DNA of 64,000 bases, taken from assembly GCA_030849465.1 (NCBI GenBank), contig JARVLF010000005.1:372001-436000 (forward strand). The letters are read 5' to 3'. The first letter of the stretch is position 1, and each line of letters begins with the position of its first letter. This DNA comes from Moesziomyces globuligerus (taxonomy: Eukaryota; Basidiomycota; Ustilaginomycetes; Ustilaginales; Ustilaginaceae). Shown here one piece after another: positions 29,641 to 39,412 of the stretch. The position numbers were made by a program, and so were the translations under genes. The notes beneath the pieces were generated by a model. The model was given only the letters and a program-made list of their open reading frames with translations. It was not told the origin of the DNA and made no database searches.

Positions 29641-32052
29641 TCAAACGGCAGCGGTGGGACGATACTTTTCAGGCTTGCTCGGGCTGGGAGGTTCCTCGCT
29701 CGCAGCCCCCAGGCCGGCGCCCATGGCCGACGCGGCGACCAACGGATGGCCGCGCGCATTGTGGTTCAGGTGCGCCTGCTGCTGCTGTGCCTGGCTCACG
29801 CCCGGACTGGCACGGGCGAGCTCAAACAGCCCGCCCCCATTGCTCGTCTTGCCGTTGACGCCGGCCAGCGCGGCGCCACTCGAGCGACCATTCATCGCGA
29901 CGCCACTGGACCCATTGGACCCATTGGACCCATTGGACCCATTGGCCGCCGAAGCGGCAAACGAGTAGCTCGCCGACATGGCCATGCTCCCGTCCAACCA
30001 GTCGGGCTTCTTGACCTGCTTATCCTTGGTGCGCGGCGGCGAGCCGACGCCGCCGGTCCATCCCGCCTCGCGCGCCGCATCAAAGTAGCCCATCTCGGAG
30101 AAAAAGTCCCAGACCTTGCCGAGCTTGTTGACGTCGATCTTGATGAGCGTGCGGCACTCGCGGCGCGTGAGCTTGCCGCCGCGTGCGACGAATTCGGCGA
30201 TCAGCGTCGCCTTGATCACCAGGAACGGCTGCGGCAGGATGCGCAGCGCCGAGCACAGCTGCACCTCGGCCGGCGTCAGCAGATTCAGCGACGGCGCCTT
30301 GGCCAGGTTCAAAGGCTGCGGCGGCTTGCGAGGCGTCTTGGGCTCCTCGGCACCCGAGCCACCCGCCTTCTTCGCCTTGCCCTCCTTGTCCTTGTCCGCC
30401 TTGTCCTTCTTGCTGCTCTCCTTGCCGTTGGGCATGGGCGCTGCGGCGGCTGCGCCTCCGGCCTCTTCCATCGGCGTCGGCGTGCTCGTCTCGCGCTGCC
30501 GCGCGCGCGCCGCATCGATCCTCGGCCGAGCAGACGCCGCCACGGGCGTCGCAGCCGCACCCGAAGCTGGGAAGGCGGCGAGGCCGCCCGCAGCGAGTTC
30601 GGCGGCGCGGCGTGCGCGCTCGGCCTTGTCGCGCTCGTAGGCGCTGGCATCGTCGAGCGTGAGGATGCCCATCTTGCGGTAGTGCTGGAGCTGGGCGGCG
30701 GCCTTGCGCAGCGCCTCTTCGTAGCAGAGGCCGTTGAGGAAGTCTTCGTAGTCGAGCGCCGTCTGCATCTGCGCAAAGTGCTTGGTGCGCGAGAGCAGCT
30801 CGCGCTCCTCCTTGGGTCGCCGTCGCTCCGCCGCCTGGTTGCGCCGGTAGTCGACCAGGTTGCGCTCAAACATAAAGTGCTTGCGTCGCAGACGCCGGTC
30901 GAGCCGCTCGTTGTACATGTCGATCACTGTGAGCTTCAACGAGAGATCCGTCGGATCCTCGTCCCAGTCGAACGGCTTGTCCTCGGGCTCGGCATCCTTG
31001 TCCTTGTCCTTGTCCTTGTCTTTCTCCTTGGCATCGGCCGCCGCCGGTGGTTGCGGCGGCTGCTCTTCGGCGTCGTCGTCGGCGGCGTGGCCCTCCTTGT
31101 CGGCGTCGGCCTCGGCGTTCTGCGTGGCCTTCTTGCTCGTGGGACCTCCGCGGCCGCTGGCCTCCATGCGTGCGTGGCCCTGTGTCGCCTTGCTACCGAG
31201 CGCCTCCCACTCGGAGGGCATGTCGGCGCCACCAAAGTCGTAGACGCGCCCGAACTCCATGTCCTTGATGAGGTGCTCGGCGTCCTGCTCGTACTCGTGC
31301 TCGAACTCGAGGCGGCCGGGCATGAAGCCGGCGAGCTCGCTGTGGTTGGTCGGCGCACTCACCAGCGGCTTGGCCGACTTGGGTGGCGAGTAGGACGCCT
31401 GGGCGTCTCGCAGCGTTTCCACGCGCCGCCTCTTCCTGCGCTGGAACTCGTCCTGCGAGAGGCTCGGCGTGAAGGTCATCGAGGGTCCCACCACGGGCGG
31501 TTCCTGCGTGGTCAGCTGGCACGCGACGCGGCTGCCCGTGCCCTCGCCGTCGACGAGCGGATCAAAGACAGGCACGGCGACGCGACTGTAGCGCTCGAGC
31601 GCGTGGAGTGCGCGCTTGTCGCCGCGCTCGCCGCCATCGCGGCCCTCGACGTAGACGCTGAGGTAGTGGTCCTGAACCTCCTCCTTGGTGCGATTGCCGA
31701 TGTGGTCTGCGATGTCGGCCCAGTTTCCGAGGCCGTAGGTCTGGCAGCCGTCGATGAGGAGCAACTCCTCGTCTGCGCCCCAGTCGTCGCAGAAGATGGG
31801 GTAGGCGTGCTGCTCGACGACGCGGTAGTCGTGCCACGCCTTGTGCTTGCCCGGCTGCGCGCCCGAGCAGAAGCACGAGGCGCACAGGTCAAAGTCGGTG
31901 CAGCCGCCGGCACAGCGGATGCGGACGGTGAGCGTGATGTCGGCGCCGCAAGCATCGCAGTGGTAGCGTACGCCCGGCTCGGCGGCGGCGGCGGTGGTGG
32001 AGCCGTCCTCGGACTTGGGCGTGGGCTTGTTCTTGCGGTGGCTGACCGTCAT
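29641..32052 (-). CDS. ADA2: SAGA/ADA coactivator subunit Ada2
   Basis: The 803-residue product has the Ada2 order of domains. A ZZ zinc finger lies at about 29-75 (YHCDACGADITLTVRIRC ... DFDLCASCF ... HDYRVVE). A SANT domain follows at about 90-135 (DEELLLIDGCQTYGLGNWADIADHIG). The ADA box-like centre has EHEYEQDAEHLIKDMEF and LKLTVIDMYNERLDRRLRRKHF. A C-terminal SWIRM domain spans about 594-657 (LTPAEVQLCSALRILP...FLVIKATLIAEF). Ada2 binds and stimulates the Gcn5 histone acetyltransferase in the nucleus. Compared with yeast Ada2 (434 residues) it is nearly double: the extra length is a KDKDKDKD linker, an Ala-rich linker between ADA and SWIRM parts, and a Gly/Ser/Asn repeat tail beyond SWIRM. 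No intron. Confidence 0.96.
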   Translation of the reverse strand: MTVSHRKNKPTPKSEDGSTTAAAAEPGVRYHCDACGADITLTVRIRCAGGCTDFDLCASCFCSGAQPGKHKAWHDYRVVEQHAYPIFCDDWGADEELLLIDGCQTYGLGNWADIADHIGNRTKEEVQDHYLSVYVEGRDGGERGDKRALHALERYSRVAVPVFDPLVDGEGTGSRVACQLTTQEPPVVGPSMTFTPSLSQDEFQRRKRRRVETLRDAQASYSPPKSAKPLVSAPTNHSELAGFMPGRLEFEHEYEQDAEHLIKDMEFGRVYDFGGADMPSEWEALGSKATQGHARMEASGRGGPTSKKATQNAEADADKEGHAADDDAEEQPPQPPAAADAKEKDKDKDKDKDAEPEDKPFDWDEDPTDLSLKLTVIDMYNERLDRRLRRKHFMFERNLVDYRRNQAAERRRPKEERELLSRTKHFAQMQTALDYEDFLNGLCYEEALRKAAAQLQHYRKMGILTLDDASAYERDKAERARRAAELAAGGLAAFPASGAAATPVAASARPRIDAARARQRETSTPTPMEEAGGAAAAAPMPNGKESSKKDKADKDKEGKAKKAGGSGAEEPKTPRKPPQPLNLAKAPSLNLLTPAEVQLCSALRILPQPFLVIKATLIAEFVARGGKLTRRECRTLIKIDVNKLGKVWDFFSEMGYFDAAREAGWTGGVGSPPRTKDKQVKKPDWLDGSMAMSASYSFAASAANGSNGSNGSNGSSGVAMNGRSSGAALAGVNGKTSNGGGLFELARASPGVSQAQQQQAHLNHNARGHPLVAASAMGAGLGAASEEPPSPSKPEKYRPTAAV
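29911..29945 (-). repeat. Nine-base repeat CCCATTGGA (three full copies plus one partial) coding for Gly-Ser-Asn in ADA2
   Basis: The tandem repeat is in the ADA2 coding frame and encodes consecutive Asn-Gly-Ser units near the C terminus. It is likely polymorphic. Confidence 0.85.
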
Positions 32053-33076
32053 GATGCCGTCGTGGGCGCTAGGTCCACGCTAGCAGGCGAGCGATGCAAG
32101 GCACTAGCGTCGACAGCGGTGGGCCACGGCAACGACGGGCAACGGCGGCGCGCCGAATGGGAGCCAACACCGCCGCAAGGTGGGAGCCAGTCGCGGGCGT
32201 TCGAGTTTGATGTGTGCGTCGGGCGGTTGAGGACGAGGACGAGAAGAGGAGGATGAAATGGCCAGAGCCGGAATGTTCTGGTTTCCGGCAGCCGAAGTGC
32301 GGGGGCCTAGCGCCGACGTCGGCCTGGCAACGAGCTGAGGAGGACGAGGTGGAGCGGCGAGGTCGGTGTTTGTTGCACGATGTCGGACCGAACAGGCAGC
32401 GATGTGAGAGCGGCGTTGCGACGCGCGAATGCCAACGCACGCGCCGAGAAGTGGGGGGAGTTGGAATTGCTGGGCACTGGAGCTGTACCGAATTTACTCG
32501 GCCGTGAGCCTGGATTTTGGACGCTCGCCGATGCGCCTGACGACGTAGGACCGGGTCGATGTGGGTATGAGAACGAAGCGCTTGCTTGAGAGAAGGAGGG
32601 CGATGCAGAAGAGGCCGTGTGTCGTTGAAAGTAGTGGGGCGCTGTGCCGATGGCAAGGCCGGGGTGATGAGATAGATGCTGGTGTGCGAAAAGGTCGCGC
32701 GACGAGATGAGGTGTTGTGTCGATGGGCCACAGGCGTAGGCGTTCCAAAGACGCCAAAGGCGCCAAGGCGCGCGTCTCACTCGATGCCCGCCTGATTCAA
32801 CTCTGCCCATCTCGCTCGCCAGAGACGGCCATCGGGACTCGCTCTCGATTTCGATGCAAATTTGTCAAGTCGAATCGCCAGTCGTACGAATGAGCAGAGA
32901 CTCGGAACTCGGAGCTGCATGGTGGACCCCGACAGGAATTCGAGAAAGTCGAGAGAAAGTCGAGAGAAAGTTGCAGGCCAACGCTCAGTTTTTTCCTCGG
33001 GAGCGTGTGGAGAGAGTTGGCCATCCCTTCCTATCTTCTTTCGCTCCACTAGCACCCCACCACCACAGCAGGCGAT
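32053..33076. other. Divergent promoter region between ADA2 and RRP3
   Basis: One kilobase with weak open frames on both strands (for example 32069-32731 minus) that look like chance. Short direct repeats GTCGAGAGAAA lie at about 32949-32970. No RNA gene was recognised. Confidence 0.5.
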
Positions 33077-34771
33077 ATGGCCAAGGCATCCGCTTCGCCG
33101 CTCAAGCGAGCCTCTGCGGCTTCCGCGTCCACGTCCATACCGTCTCCGGCTAGCGCCAAGCTCAAAAAGTCAAGAGCGGCTCCGAGTCCGCCCTCGCCAT
33201 CCCCCTCTGCATCACAGGAGTCCGGCGAGGAGTCCGAATCTGCGACACAAAGCGCCAGCGACAACGATGACGACGACGACGACGATCGAATGGCAGCGAC
33301 CGGCAGCGAAAGCGAAGGCGAAGAAGCCGACGACGACGATGAGGCTGCGTCAGCGAGCGACGAGCCAGCGCCAGAGGAGCAGGACGACAAGAAGGTGGCC
33401 ACCGTCGCAGAGGACGGCAAGAAGGTGACGTTTGCCGATCTCGGCGTCATCCCGCAGATCGTAGAGGCGTGCACCAACATGGGCTTTCAGCACCCCACGC
33501 CCATCCAGGTCAAGGCGATCCCCGAGGCGCTCGAGGCGCGCGATGTGATCGGCCTCGCGCAGACCGGTTCGGGCAAGACGGCCGCCTTCACCATCCCCAT
33601 CCTGCAGGCGCTGTGGGACAATCCCAAGCCGTTCTTCGCGTGCGTGCTTGCGCCGACGCGCGAGCTCGCCTACCAGATCTCGCAGCAGGTCGAGGCGCTC
33701 GGCTCGACCATCGGCGTGCGCTCGGCGACCATCGTCGGAGGCATGGACATGATGTCGCAGTCCATCGCGCTCTCCAAGCGGCCCCACGTCATCGTCGCCA
33801 CGCCCGGTCGTCTCCAGGACCATCTCGAAAACACAAAGGGCTTCAGCCTGCGCGGACTTCAATACCTCGTCATGGACGAGGCCGATCGGCTGCTCGACAT
33901 GGACTTTGGTCCCATCATCGACAAGCTCCTCCAGTCCATCCCGCGCGAACGCCGCACCATGCTCTTCAGCGCCACCATGACCACCAAGGTCGCCAAGCTC
34001 CAGCGCGCTTCGCTCAAGAATCCGGTGCGTGTCGAGGTGGACACCAAGTACACCACCGTCTCGACGCTCAAGCAGCACTACCTCTTTATGCCGTTTGCGC
34101 ACAAGGACACCTACCTCGTCCACCTCGCCAACGAACAGGCCGGCCACTCGATCATCGTCTTCACCCGCACCGTCCACGACTCGCAGCGCCTCTCCATCCT
34201 CCTCCGGCTGCTTGGCTTCCCCGCCATCCCGCTCCACGGTCAGCTCAGCCAGCAGGCGCGTCTCGGTGCGCTCAACAAGTTCAAGACCGGCGGCCGCTCG
34301 ATCCTCGTCGCCACCGACGTCGCCTCGCGCGGTCTCGACATCCCCGCCGTCGACCTCGTCGTCAACTACGACATCCCCACCAACTCCAAGGACTACATCC
34401 ACCGCGTCGGTCGTACCGCACGTGCAGGCCGCTCCGGCCGCTCCGTCACGCTCGTGACGCAGTACGACGTCGAGCTCCTCCAGCGCATCGAGGCGGTCAT
34501 CGCGCTCAAGATGACCGAGTTTCCCGGCGGAAACGACAAGGAGGCGGTCATGCTCCTCAGCGAGCGCGTCGCCGAGGCGCACAGGGCCGCCGTGAGGGAG
34601 CTCAAGGATAAGGGCGTAGGCAGCGCAGGCGGCTCGGGCAAGAGGAAGCGCAAGATGGACGGCAGGCACGGAGATGAGATGGACAGAGACGACGATCAGG
34701 TTCAGCAGGGCATGCCCGTCTCGGGCAACGGCAGGCATCAGAACCTCAACCGCAAAAAGGGCAGGCGCTAA
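33077..34771 (+). CDS. RRP3: ATP-dependent rRNA helicase Rrp3 (DEAD-box, DDX47 family)
   Basis: The 564-residue product has an acidic, Ser-rich N-terminal extension (about 1-110), then all DEAD-box motifs: Q motif (GFQHPTPIQ), motif [11 protein letters not shown] (about 160), Ia [18 protein letters not shown], motif [11 protein letters not shown] (DEAD, about 267), motif [32 protein letters not shown], and [15 protein letters not shown]. The segment [30 protein letters not shown] is specific to Rrp3/DDX47. The basic C terminus ([12 protein letters not shown] ... NRKKGRR) fits nucleolar localisation. Rrp3 acts in cleavage of the 35S pre-rRNA at sites A0-A2 for 18S rRNA. BCD1, another snoRNP/ribosome-biogenesis gene, follows 219 bp downstream on the same strand. 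Confidence 0.96.
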   Translation: MAKASASPLKRASAASASTSIPSPASAKLKKSRAAPSPPSPSPSASQESGEESESATQSASDNDDDDDDDRMAATGSESEGEEADDDDEAASASDEPAPEEQDDKKVATVAEDGKKVTFADLGVIPQIVEACTNMGFQHPTPIQVKAIPEALEARDVIGLAQTGSGKTAAFTIPILQALWDNPKPFFACVLAPTRELAYQISQQVEALGSTIGVRSATIVGGMDMMSQSIALSKRPHVIVATPGRLQDHLENTKGFSLRGLQYLVMDEADRLLDMDFGPIIDKLLQSIPRERRTMLFSATMTTKVAKLQRASLKNPVRVEVDTKYTTVSTLKQHYLFMPFAHKDTYLVHLANEQAGHSIIVFTRTVHDSQRLSILLRLLGFPAIPLHGQLSQQARLGALNKFKTGGRSILVATDVASRGLDIPAVDLVVNYDIPTNSKDYIHRVGRTARAGRSGRSVTLVTQYDVELLQRIEAVIALKMTEFPGGNDKEAVMLLSERVAEAHRAAVRELKDKGVGSAGGSGKRKRKMDGRHGDEMDRDDDQVQQGMPVSGNGRHQNLNRKKGRR

Positions 34772-34989
34772 GCTGCTAGACGCATCCCTTTGTCTTTGTA
34801 CTTGTATCGCATTCGCATTCTATCGTCTTGTTTGCACTTGTGGCTGTCTGTGCCGTTGGTTATGAAGGGGTGAGCTTCTGTGGATTCGGAACTCGGCCTC
34901 CACACGGTGGAGAGGAATTTGGGACGTTGCCGAGGCCAAAATTTCCGCGCTGAGCGTTGCGTTCCACCATCTCGATCCTGAACGGTACG

Positions 34990-36603
34990 ATGGCGGGGCC
35001 AGGGGTATGTGTGGAGTGTTCGTCGGTTTCAAAGTACACGTGTCCGAGCTGTGGGGCGCGGACGTGTTCGCTGGCGTGCACGCGGGCGCACAAGAGCGCC
35101 GAGGCGCAACGACGATGCACGCCCGCCTCGTCTGCTGCTCGACACGATGACACTCCGGCGGCGGGCGTGCGTGCGCCGGCTGGCTATGTGTCCATGTCGC
35201 AGTACGGCGAGGCGGAGCTGCTGCAGGACTACCATTTCCTCTCTGCCATGTCGCGCGCTACGGCCGAGACGGGCCGACGCATCGTCGACCTCAAGCTCCT
35301 CCCGCCCGCCTCCTCGACCGAGGGTTCGGGAAAGAATGTCCAGATGCAGGCAAGGGGGATGACGAACCAGCAACGACAGAGGGAGCAGTTGCTCAAGCAG
35401 ATCCACTACCGTCGATTCCGCATCATGGTGCTGCCAGACGGGATGGCGCGTCGTAAGCACAACCAGTCGGGCTTCAACCCAAAGACGAAACGCTTCGAAC
35501 TCTCGCTCGACCTGCGCCTTCCCCTCCACCTCAACCCCACGGACAAGCAAAAGGCGAGCGAGAGCGGGATGGAGACCGAGATTAGGATGCATCGAACGGA
35601 TGTCGAGCGTAGTATCGCCGAGGTGGTCTTGGCCGAACTCGAACGGCGTTCGTTTGGCAGTCGCAAGGAGATGGTGCGTGCCAAAGACGCGCTCCGCCTC
35701 GCCAGCAGCGTCTGGCTGATCAAGCAGGATGTTCTGACCGACGCCGGATTGCGGGTGCCGTCGGGCTCGACTTGCGTGAGTCGGTATGGCTGGGAGCGGT
35801 CTGCGTGGGTGGGCGTGCAGGGGTGGAGCGACGAGTGGGCTGTGCACGTGCCTGTCTACTCGGCCCGCCTGACCAACGAGAGCACGACGCGCTATCTCGA
35901 CTGGTGGACCCGAAAGCGTAAGTGGGAACAGGCCAACCCTGAACTCGCCGCGCAGCAGGAGCAAGAGGCGAAACGAAGGTCGAACCCCGCCGAGATACCG
36001 CAACCCCAACCTGGTGGCGCTGAACCCGAGAACGAAGCCGTAGAACAAGTCGAGGGCGCGGGGATCGTATCGAGTAGCTTGCTCGCCATGCTCTCGCAGC
36101 GGCTCGGTCGCACTCGCTCCGAGCAAGCTGTCTCACCGCAGGAAGAGAAAGAAGACGAGGGCGGCGAGGGAGAGGGGGATGGGGCGCAGTCGATGATCGT
36201 GCGCATCCGAGCTCCGGACACGCTGTCGCTGAGCACACTGCTTCAGACGTTGCCCGAGGGATACGCCGTCGTCGAGTTCCCCGAGCTCCGGCTCGTGCCT
36301 GCCTCGCATGCTGCCGAGCACCTCGTGGATCTCGGACCAGAATTCATCCCACCACCCGCACCCAGACCGGCCAAGACGCATGTGGCCCAACCGCTTTCCA
36401 CCCCAGCAGCGTCTTCGACTGGACTCGGTGGACTGCTGGCGAGCTACGACTCGGATTCCGACTCGGATGCAGATGCCTCGGTGGCGCACGATGAGGAAGC
36501 CGCCGGATCGCTTGCGGCGCTCGCCTCGCAGCACGGACTTGTGCGCACATCAGACACGGCCGACACGACAGACCTGGCAGACACGGCAGACAGGGCAGAA
36601 TAG
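34990..36603 (+). CDS. BCD1: Box C/D snoRNA assembly protein Bcd1 (HIT-type zinc finger)
   Basis: From the ATG at 34990 (MAGPGVCVECSSVSKYTCP) the product has 537 residues; an upstream extension lacks an ATG. The N-terminal HIT zinc finger has the pattern CxxC-x8-CxxC...CSLAC-x3-HK (about 7-35). The region from about 75 (YGEAELLQDYHFLSAMSRAT) to about 300 matches the Bcd1 core. It includes RIMVLPDGMARRKHNQSGFNPKTKRF and a WTRKRKWEQAN basic segment, and a C-terminal RIRAPDTLSLSTLLQTLPEGYAVVEFPEL block. Bcd1 binds the Snu13/Nop58 pathway and is needed to assemble box C/D snoRNPs. The C terminus is a low-complexity Asp/Thr/Ala series. It converges with the kinase gene, stop codons 28 bp apart. 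Confidence 0.92.
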   Translation: MAGPGVCVECSSVSKYTCPSCGARTCSLACTRAHKSAEAQRRCTPASSAARHDDTPAAGVRAPAGYVSMSQYGEAELLQDYHFLSAMSRATAETGRRIVDLKLLPPASSTEGSGKNVQMQARGMTNQQRQREQLLKQIHYRRFRIMVLPDGMARRKHNQSGFNPKTKRFELSLDLRLPLHLNPTDKQKASESGMETEIRMHRTDVERSIAEVVLAELERRSFGSRKEMVRAKDALRLASSVWLIKQDVLTDAGLRVPSGSTCVSRYGWERSAWVGVQGWSDEWAVHVPVYSARLTNESTTRYLDWWTRKRKWEQANPELAAQQEQEAKRRSNPAEIPQPQPGGAEPENEAVEQVEGAGIVSSSLLAMLSQRLGRTRSEQAVSPQEEKEDEGGEGEGDGAQSMIVRIRAPDTLSLSTLLQTLPEGYAVVEFPELRLVPASHAAEHLVDLGPEFIPPPAPRPAKTHVAQPLSTPAASSTGLGGLLASYDSDSDSDADASVAHDEEAAGSLAALASQHGLVRTSDTADTTDLADTADRAE

Positions 36604-36631
36604 AATTACGATTTGCGATGGCAGAGCATGC

Positions 36632-38917
36632 TTACATGGCGACGAGCAGGGTGAGCAGCGCGACGTGTGCGGCGGCGGTAGCGAGCGAGATGGTGCGTCG
36701 GGAGGGCGCGCGCGTGATGGCAGCGGTGAGTTCAACGAGCGCAAGCAGGTCGACGGCCGCGAGCACCAGCATCTCGCGCCTGCCAACGCGCGCCAGTGCG
36801 ACGGCCGAGACACACTTGAGCAGCGCCACGACGATCCACGCCGTTTCGGGCGGAATCCACACCGCGCTCGCCCAGCCGCGTTGACCGTGGTCGGTGTGCT
36901 CTGGCTGGGTGGGAAGCGGGGGTAGGGCTGCGGGTCTGTGGAGGGCGAGCGAGGTGCTCAGCCGCCGTTCGTGTTCGCTCTTCCTGCGCACGTTCTGCTG
37001 GGGGCGTTTGCTCTTCTCTGCCTGGTCGAGCACGCGGAGGATCTCTGCACAGCTAGGTCTCTTTGCCGCATCGGTCTGCAGCATCGCCTCAAGCAACCCC
37101 AGCAGCGTCTCATCCCTCCTCCTCCTCCCTCGGTGCTCGACTCTGGCGCGATCAAATCCGCGGAAGCTACGCATCTCGGTGCGCAGACGATCCACATCCT
37201 CAGTCTGCGCATACGGGAGCCGGAAGAAGAGCAGGAGGTGAAGCACCATGCCGAGCGACCAGATGTCGGCCTTGGCGCTCAGCTCGACGAACCGGCCATC
37301 CGCATCGGCGAACACGGCTTCGGGCGCCATGTACTCCATCGTACCCGTGTGGCCCGACCGCGCGCGCGCCCACGCATCGTGCAGCAGCAGCGACGAGCCA
37401 AAGTCACTCAGCAGCGCGCGCGGCAGCAGCGAATCCTCGTCCCAATGCAGCAGCACGTTGCCCGGCTTGATGTCCAGGTGAAGGATCCCGCGCTCGTGCA
37501 GAAAGCCCAGCCCGGACGCCATGTCGTGCATCAGACTGCAGATCTCTTCCTCCCGAAGCAGGTGCACGCCTACATCCACTCCCGCACCGCCCACTCCAAA
37601 CCCACCGCTCAGCGTCGCTCCCGAGGCAGTGCTGGCGCCCGCTTCGCCTCCGCCACCACCGCCACCGCCAGCGCCACCGAGATGCCGAGTGGCACGACGT
37701 TGGCGCAACGCCGCCTTGAGCCGCTCGATCTTGCGTCGTTCGGGGCCGAGCTCCTCGGACGCTGTGGCGTTCGGATCGCCTGCGTGTGCCGGCTGGGCGG
37801 CCTGCTGCGTGGCTGTCCGGCGCTGCGCGTCTTGGCGCAGACCCGTGGGTTGCGGCGACTCGCCTGGCTCGGAGGCTGCGGCAGCCGCATCGCCCGCACG
37901 CGCCGAGATCCAGTCGGCGAGGCTGCCTCCGTTTGCGGCCATCATGAGCACAAAGAGCGTGGGGACGCTGGGAGCAAAGGGGCTGAGCTGGCAGCGTTCG
38001 ATCCAGGCGTGCTGGTAGTGGATGAGGTGGGGATGGTGGAGGCTTTCCATGAGGTGGACCTCGTTGAGGCTCTGGAGGAGGCTGGCGGCGTGGTCGCCGA
38101 CGGCGATCTTCTTGATGGCGTACTTGCCGAGGCGGTTGCCGTTGAGCACGTGCTGGCACAGATACACCTGTCCGCGTGCGCCGCGGCCGAGGCGCTTGAG
38201 CTCGACAAAGAAGCGCGCATAGTAGCCCTGCGCCTCGGCGTCGTGCTGGAGCGGTTCGGGCGGCGTCGATGTGCCCGAGCTCACGCCGGCGCCGTCGCGC
38301 ATCCAGGCGTCCGGAGTCGACGAGCCAGATGCGGACTCGAAGCGGTTGCGCAGCAGGCTAGGCGTCTCCGGTCGCGTGCTGTAACCGCTCGCGCTCGTCG
38401 GCGTCGCCTGCGCCAACAGCCGGAAGTAGTTGGGCGCAATAAACGACGGCGCCTCGCCATCGTAGCCCGCATCGTCCTGTCGTCGAGCCTGCGCGCCCAG
38501 GGGTTCGTCGAAAACTCCATCGCTCGGAGTCAGAGGCCAAGGACGGGCACATGTCGGGCAGATGGATTCGTGCTGTGCACCGGGCAGAGGCGACGGCCGC
38601 TGAAATCGCTGCAGCACCGACTGCGACTGCGAGCGCCGCCGTACGAGCGGCGCTTCCTCTACTGCATCCAGCGACGAACCGCCACGGTTCGCATGCTCCG
38701 GTGGCCACTTCTGCAGCGAGAGCTCGTTGGAGGCGGCGTCGTAGTAGGCGGCGTGCTCGCGCGTGCGCAGGATGATCTGCAGATCGCTCGCGCGCGGCGC
38801 CGGCACCAGGTCGCGACTCGACGCGCGCGGCGAGCGGCCCGAGCTGTCGATGATGCTCGACGTCACCCAGCCGGAATCCGACGTGCGCAGCGGCGACGGT
38901 CGGTGCTGCGCCGACAT
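36632..38917 (-). CDS. IKS1: IKS1-like serine/threonine protein kinase with C-terminal membrane segments
   Basis: From the ATG at 38917 (MSAQHRPSPLR) the product has 761 residues. The N-terminal 230 residues are mostly disordered, with one Cys pair segment SICPTCARPWPLTPSDGVF that matches IKS1 proteins. The kinase domain spans about 235-620: G-loop GRGARGQVYL (about 243), AIKKI, a large Ala/Gly-rich insertion between subdomains (about 335-445), catalytic loop HLDIKPGNVLL (about 479), DFGSS and APEAV. The Arg of HRD is replaced by Leu, as in Wee1-type and other non-RD kinases. Two hydrophobic segments (about 690-760) end the protein, as in yeast Iks1. The cellular role of Iks1 is poorly defined. 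The gene is intronless. Confidence 0.88.
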   Translation of the reverse strand: MSAQHRPSPLRTSDSGWVTSSIIDSSGRSPRASSRDLVPAPRASDLQIILRTREHAAYYDAASNELSLQKWPPEHANRGGSSLDAVEEAPLVRRRSQSQSVLQRFQRPSPLPGAQHESICPTCARPWPLTPSDGVFDEPLGAQARRQDDAGYDGEAPSFIAPNYFRLLAQATPTSASGYSTRPETPSLLRNRFESASGSSTPDAWMRDGAGVSSGTSTPPEPLQHDAEAQGYYARFFVELKRLGRGARGQVYLCQHVLNGNRLGKYAIKKIAVGDHAASLLQSLNEVHLMESLHHPHLIHYQHAWIERCQLSPFAPSVPTLFVLMMAANGGSLADWISARAGDAAAAASEPGESPQPTGLRQDAQRRTATQQAAQPAHAGDPNATASEELGPERRKIERLKAALRQRRATRHLGGAGGGGGGGGEAGASTASGATLSGGFGVGGAGVDVGVHLLREEEICSLMHDMASGLGFLHERGILHLDIKPGNVLLHWDEDSLLPRALLSDFGSSLLLHDAWARARSGHTGTMEYMAPEAVFADADGRFVELSAKADIWSLGMVLHLLLFFRLPYAQTEDVDRLRTEMRSFRGFDRARVEHRGRRRRDETLLGLLEAMLQTDAAKRPSCAEILRVLDQAEKSKRPQQNVRRKSEHERRLSTSLALHRPAALPPLPTQPEHTDHGQRGWASAVWIPPETAWIVVALLKCVSAVALARVGRREMLVLAAVDLLALVELTAAITRAPSRRTISLATAAAHVALLTLLVAM

Positions 38918-39412
38918 GCTTGAAATCAAGAGGTTAGAGTTCGCAGATTGCCCGTGCCCCGTCGGGGGGGCGGGTTCACATGGCTCGATGCCGCCAGCCA
39001 GCGCGTGTCGATGGACCGTGCGATGATCCTCGAGTGTAGTGAGAGACGTGCTGGAGACGAGGTGGGATGTGGAAAGGATGAGGCAAGGTGTGGGGTGAGT
39101 GGCAAGCTGAGGTGTGGCCTGAACGCGCCCACTCGCAGCTGCGGCTTCAGGGTCCACCTCAGCCCGCCGAGGTCTCGACTCAGCGCACGCCCATTTCAGC
39201 TCGCTCAGCGCGACGAGCCCTCGCAACCTCACCCTCGCCATGCCATCAACTTGCCACCAAGCTCACATCAGAGCCACCGTTCTGATCAAACGATTCAGCG
39301 CACCAGTGGAGCTCCACGTCTGTTCATTGTAGGTAATTCGATTGCAACGGGATCCTGCGGGAAGTGGAACAGCGCCGACTGCTGGTTGATCGGCACCTCT
39401 TGGAGCGCTGCT
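38918..39412. other. IKS1 promoter and 3' region of the DUF3844 gene
   Basis: About 500 bases between two minus-strand genes. A G/C-rich run GGGGGGGCGGG lies near 38965. No gene is supported. Confidence 0.5.

Noticed and set aside
29746..32256. An 836-codon open frame on the plus strand opposite ADA2
   Set aside because: Antisense shadow of ADA2, with Arg/Leu-rich low-complexity translation.
36938..38923. A 661-codon plus-strand frame opposite the IKS1-like kinase
   Set aside because: Antisense shadow; kinase motifs are on the minus strand.
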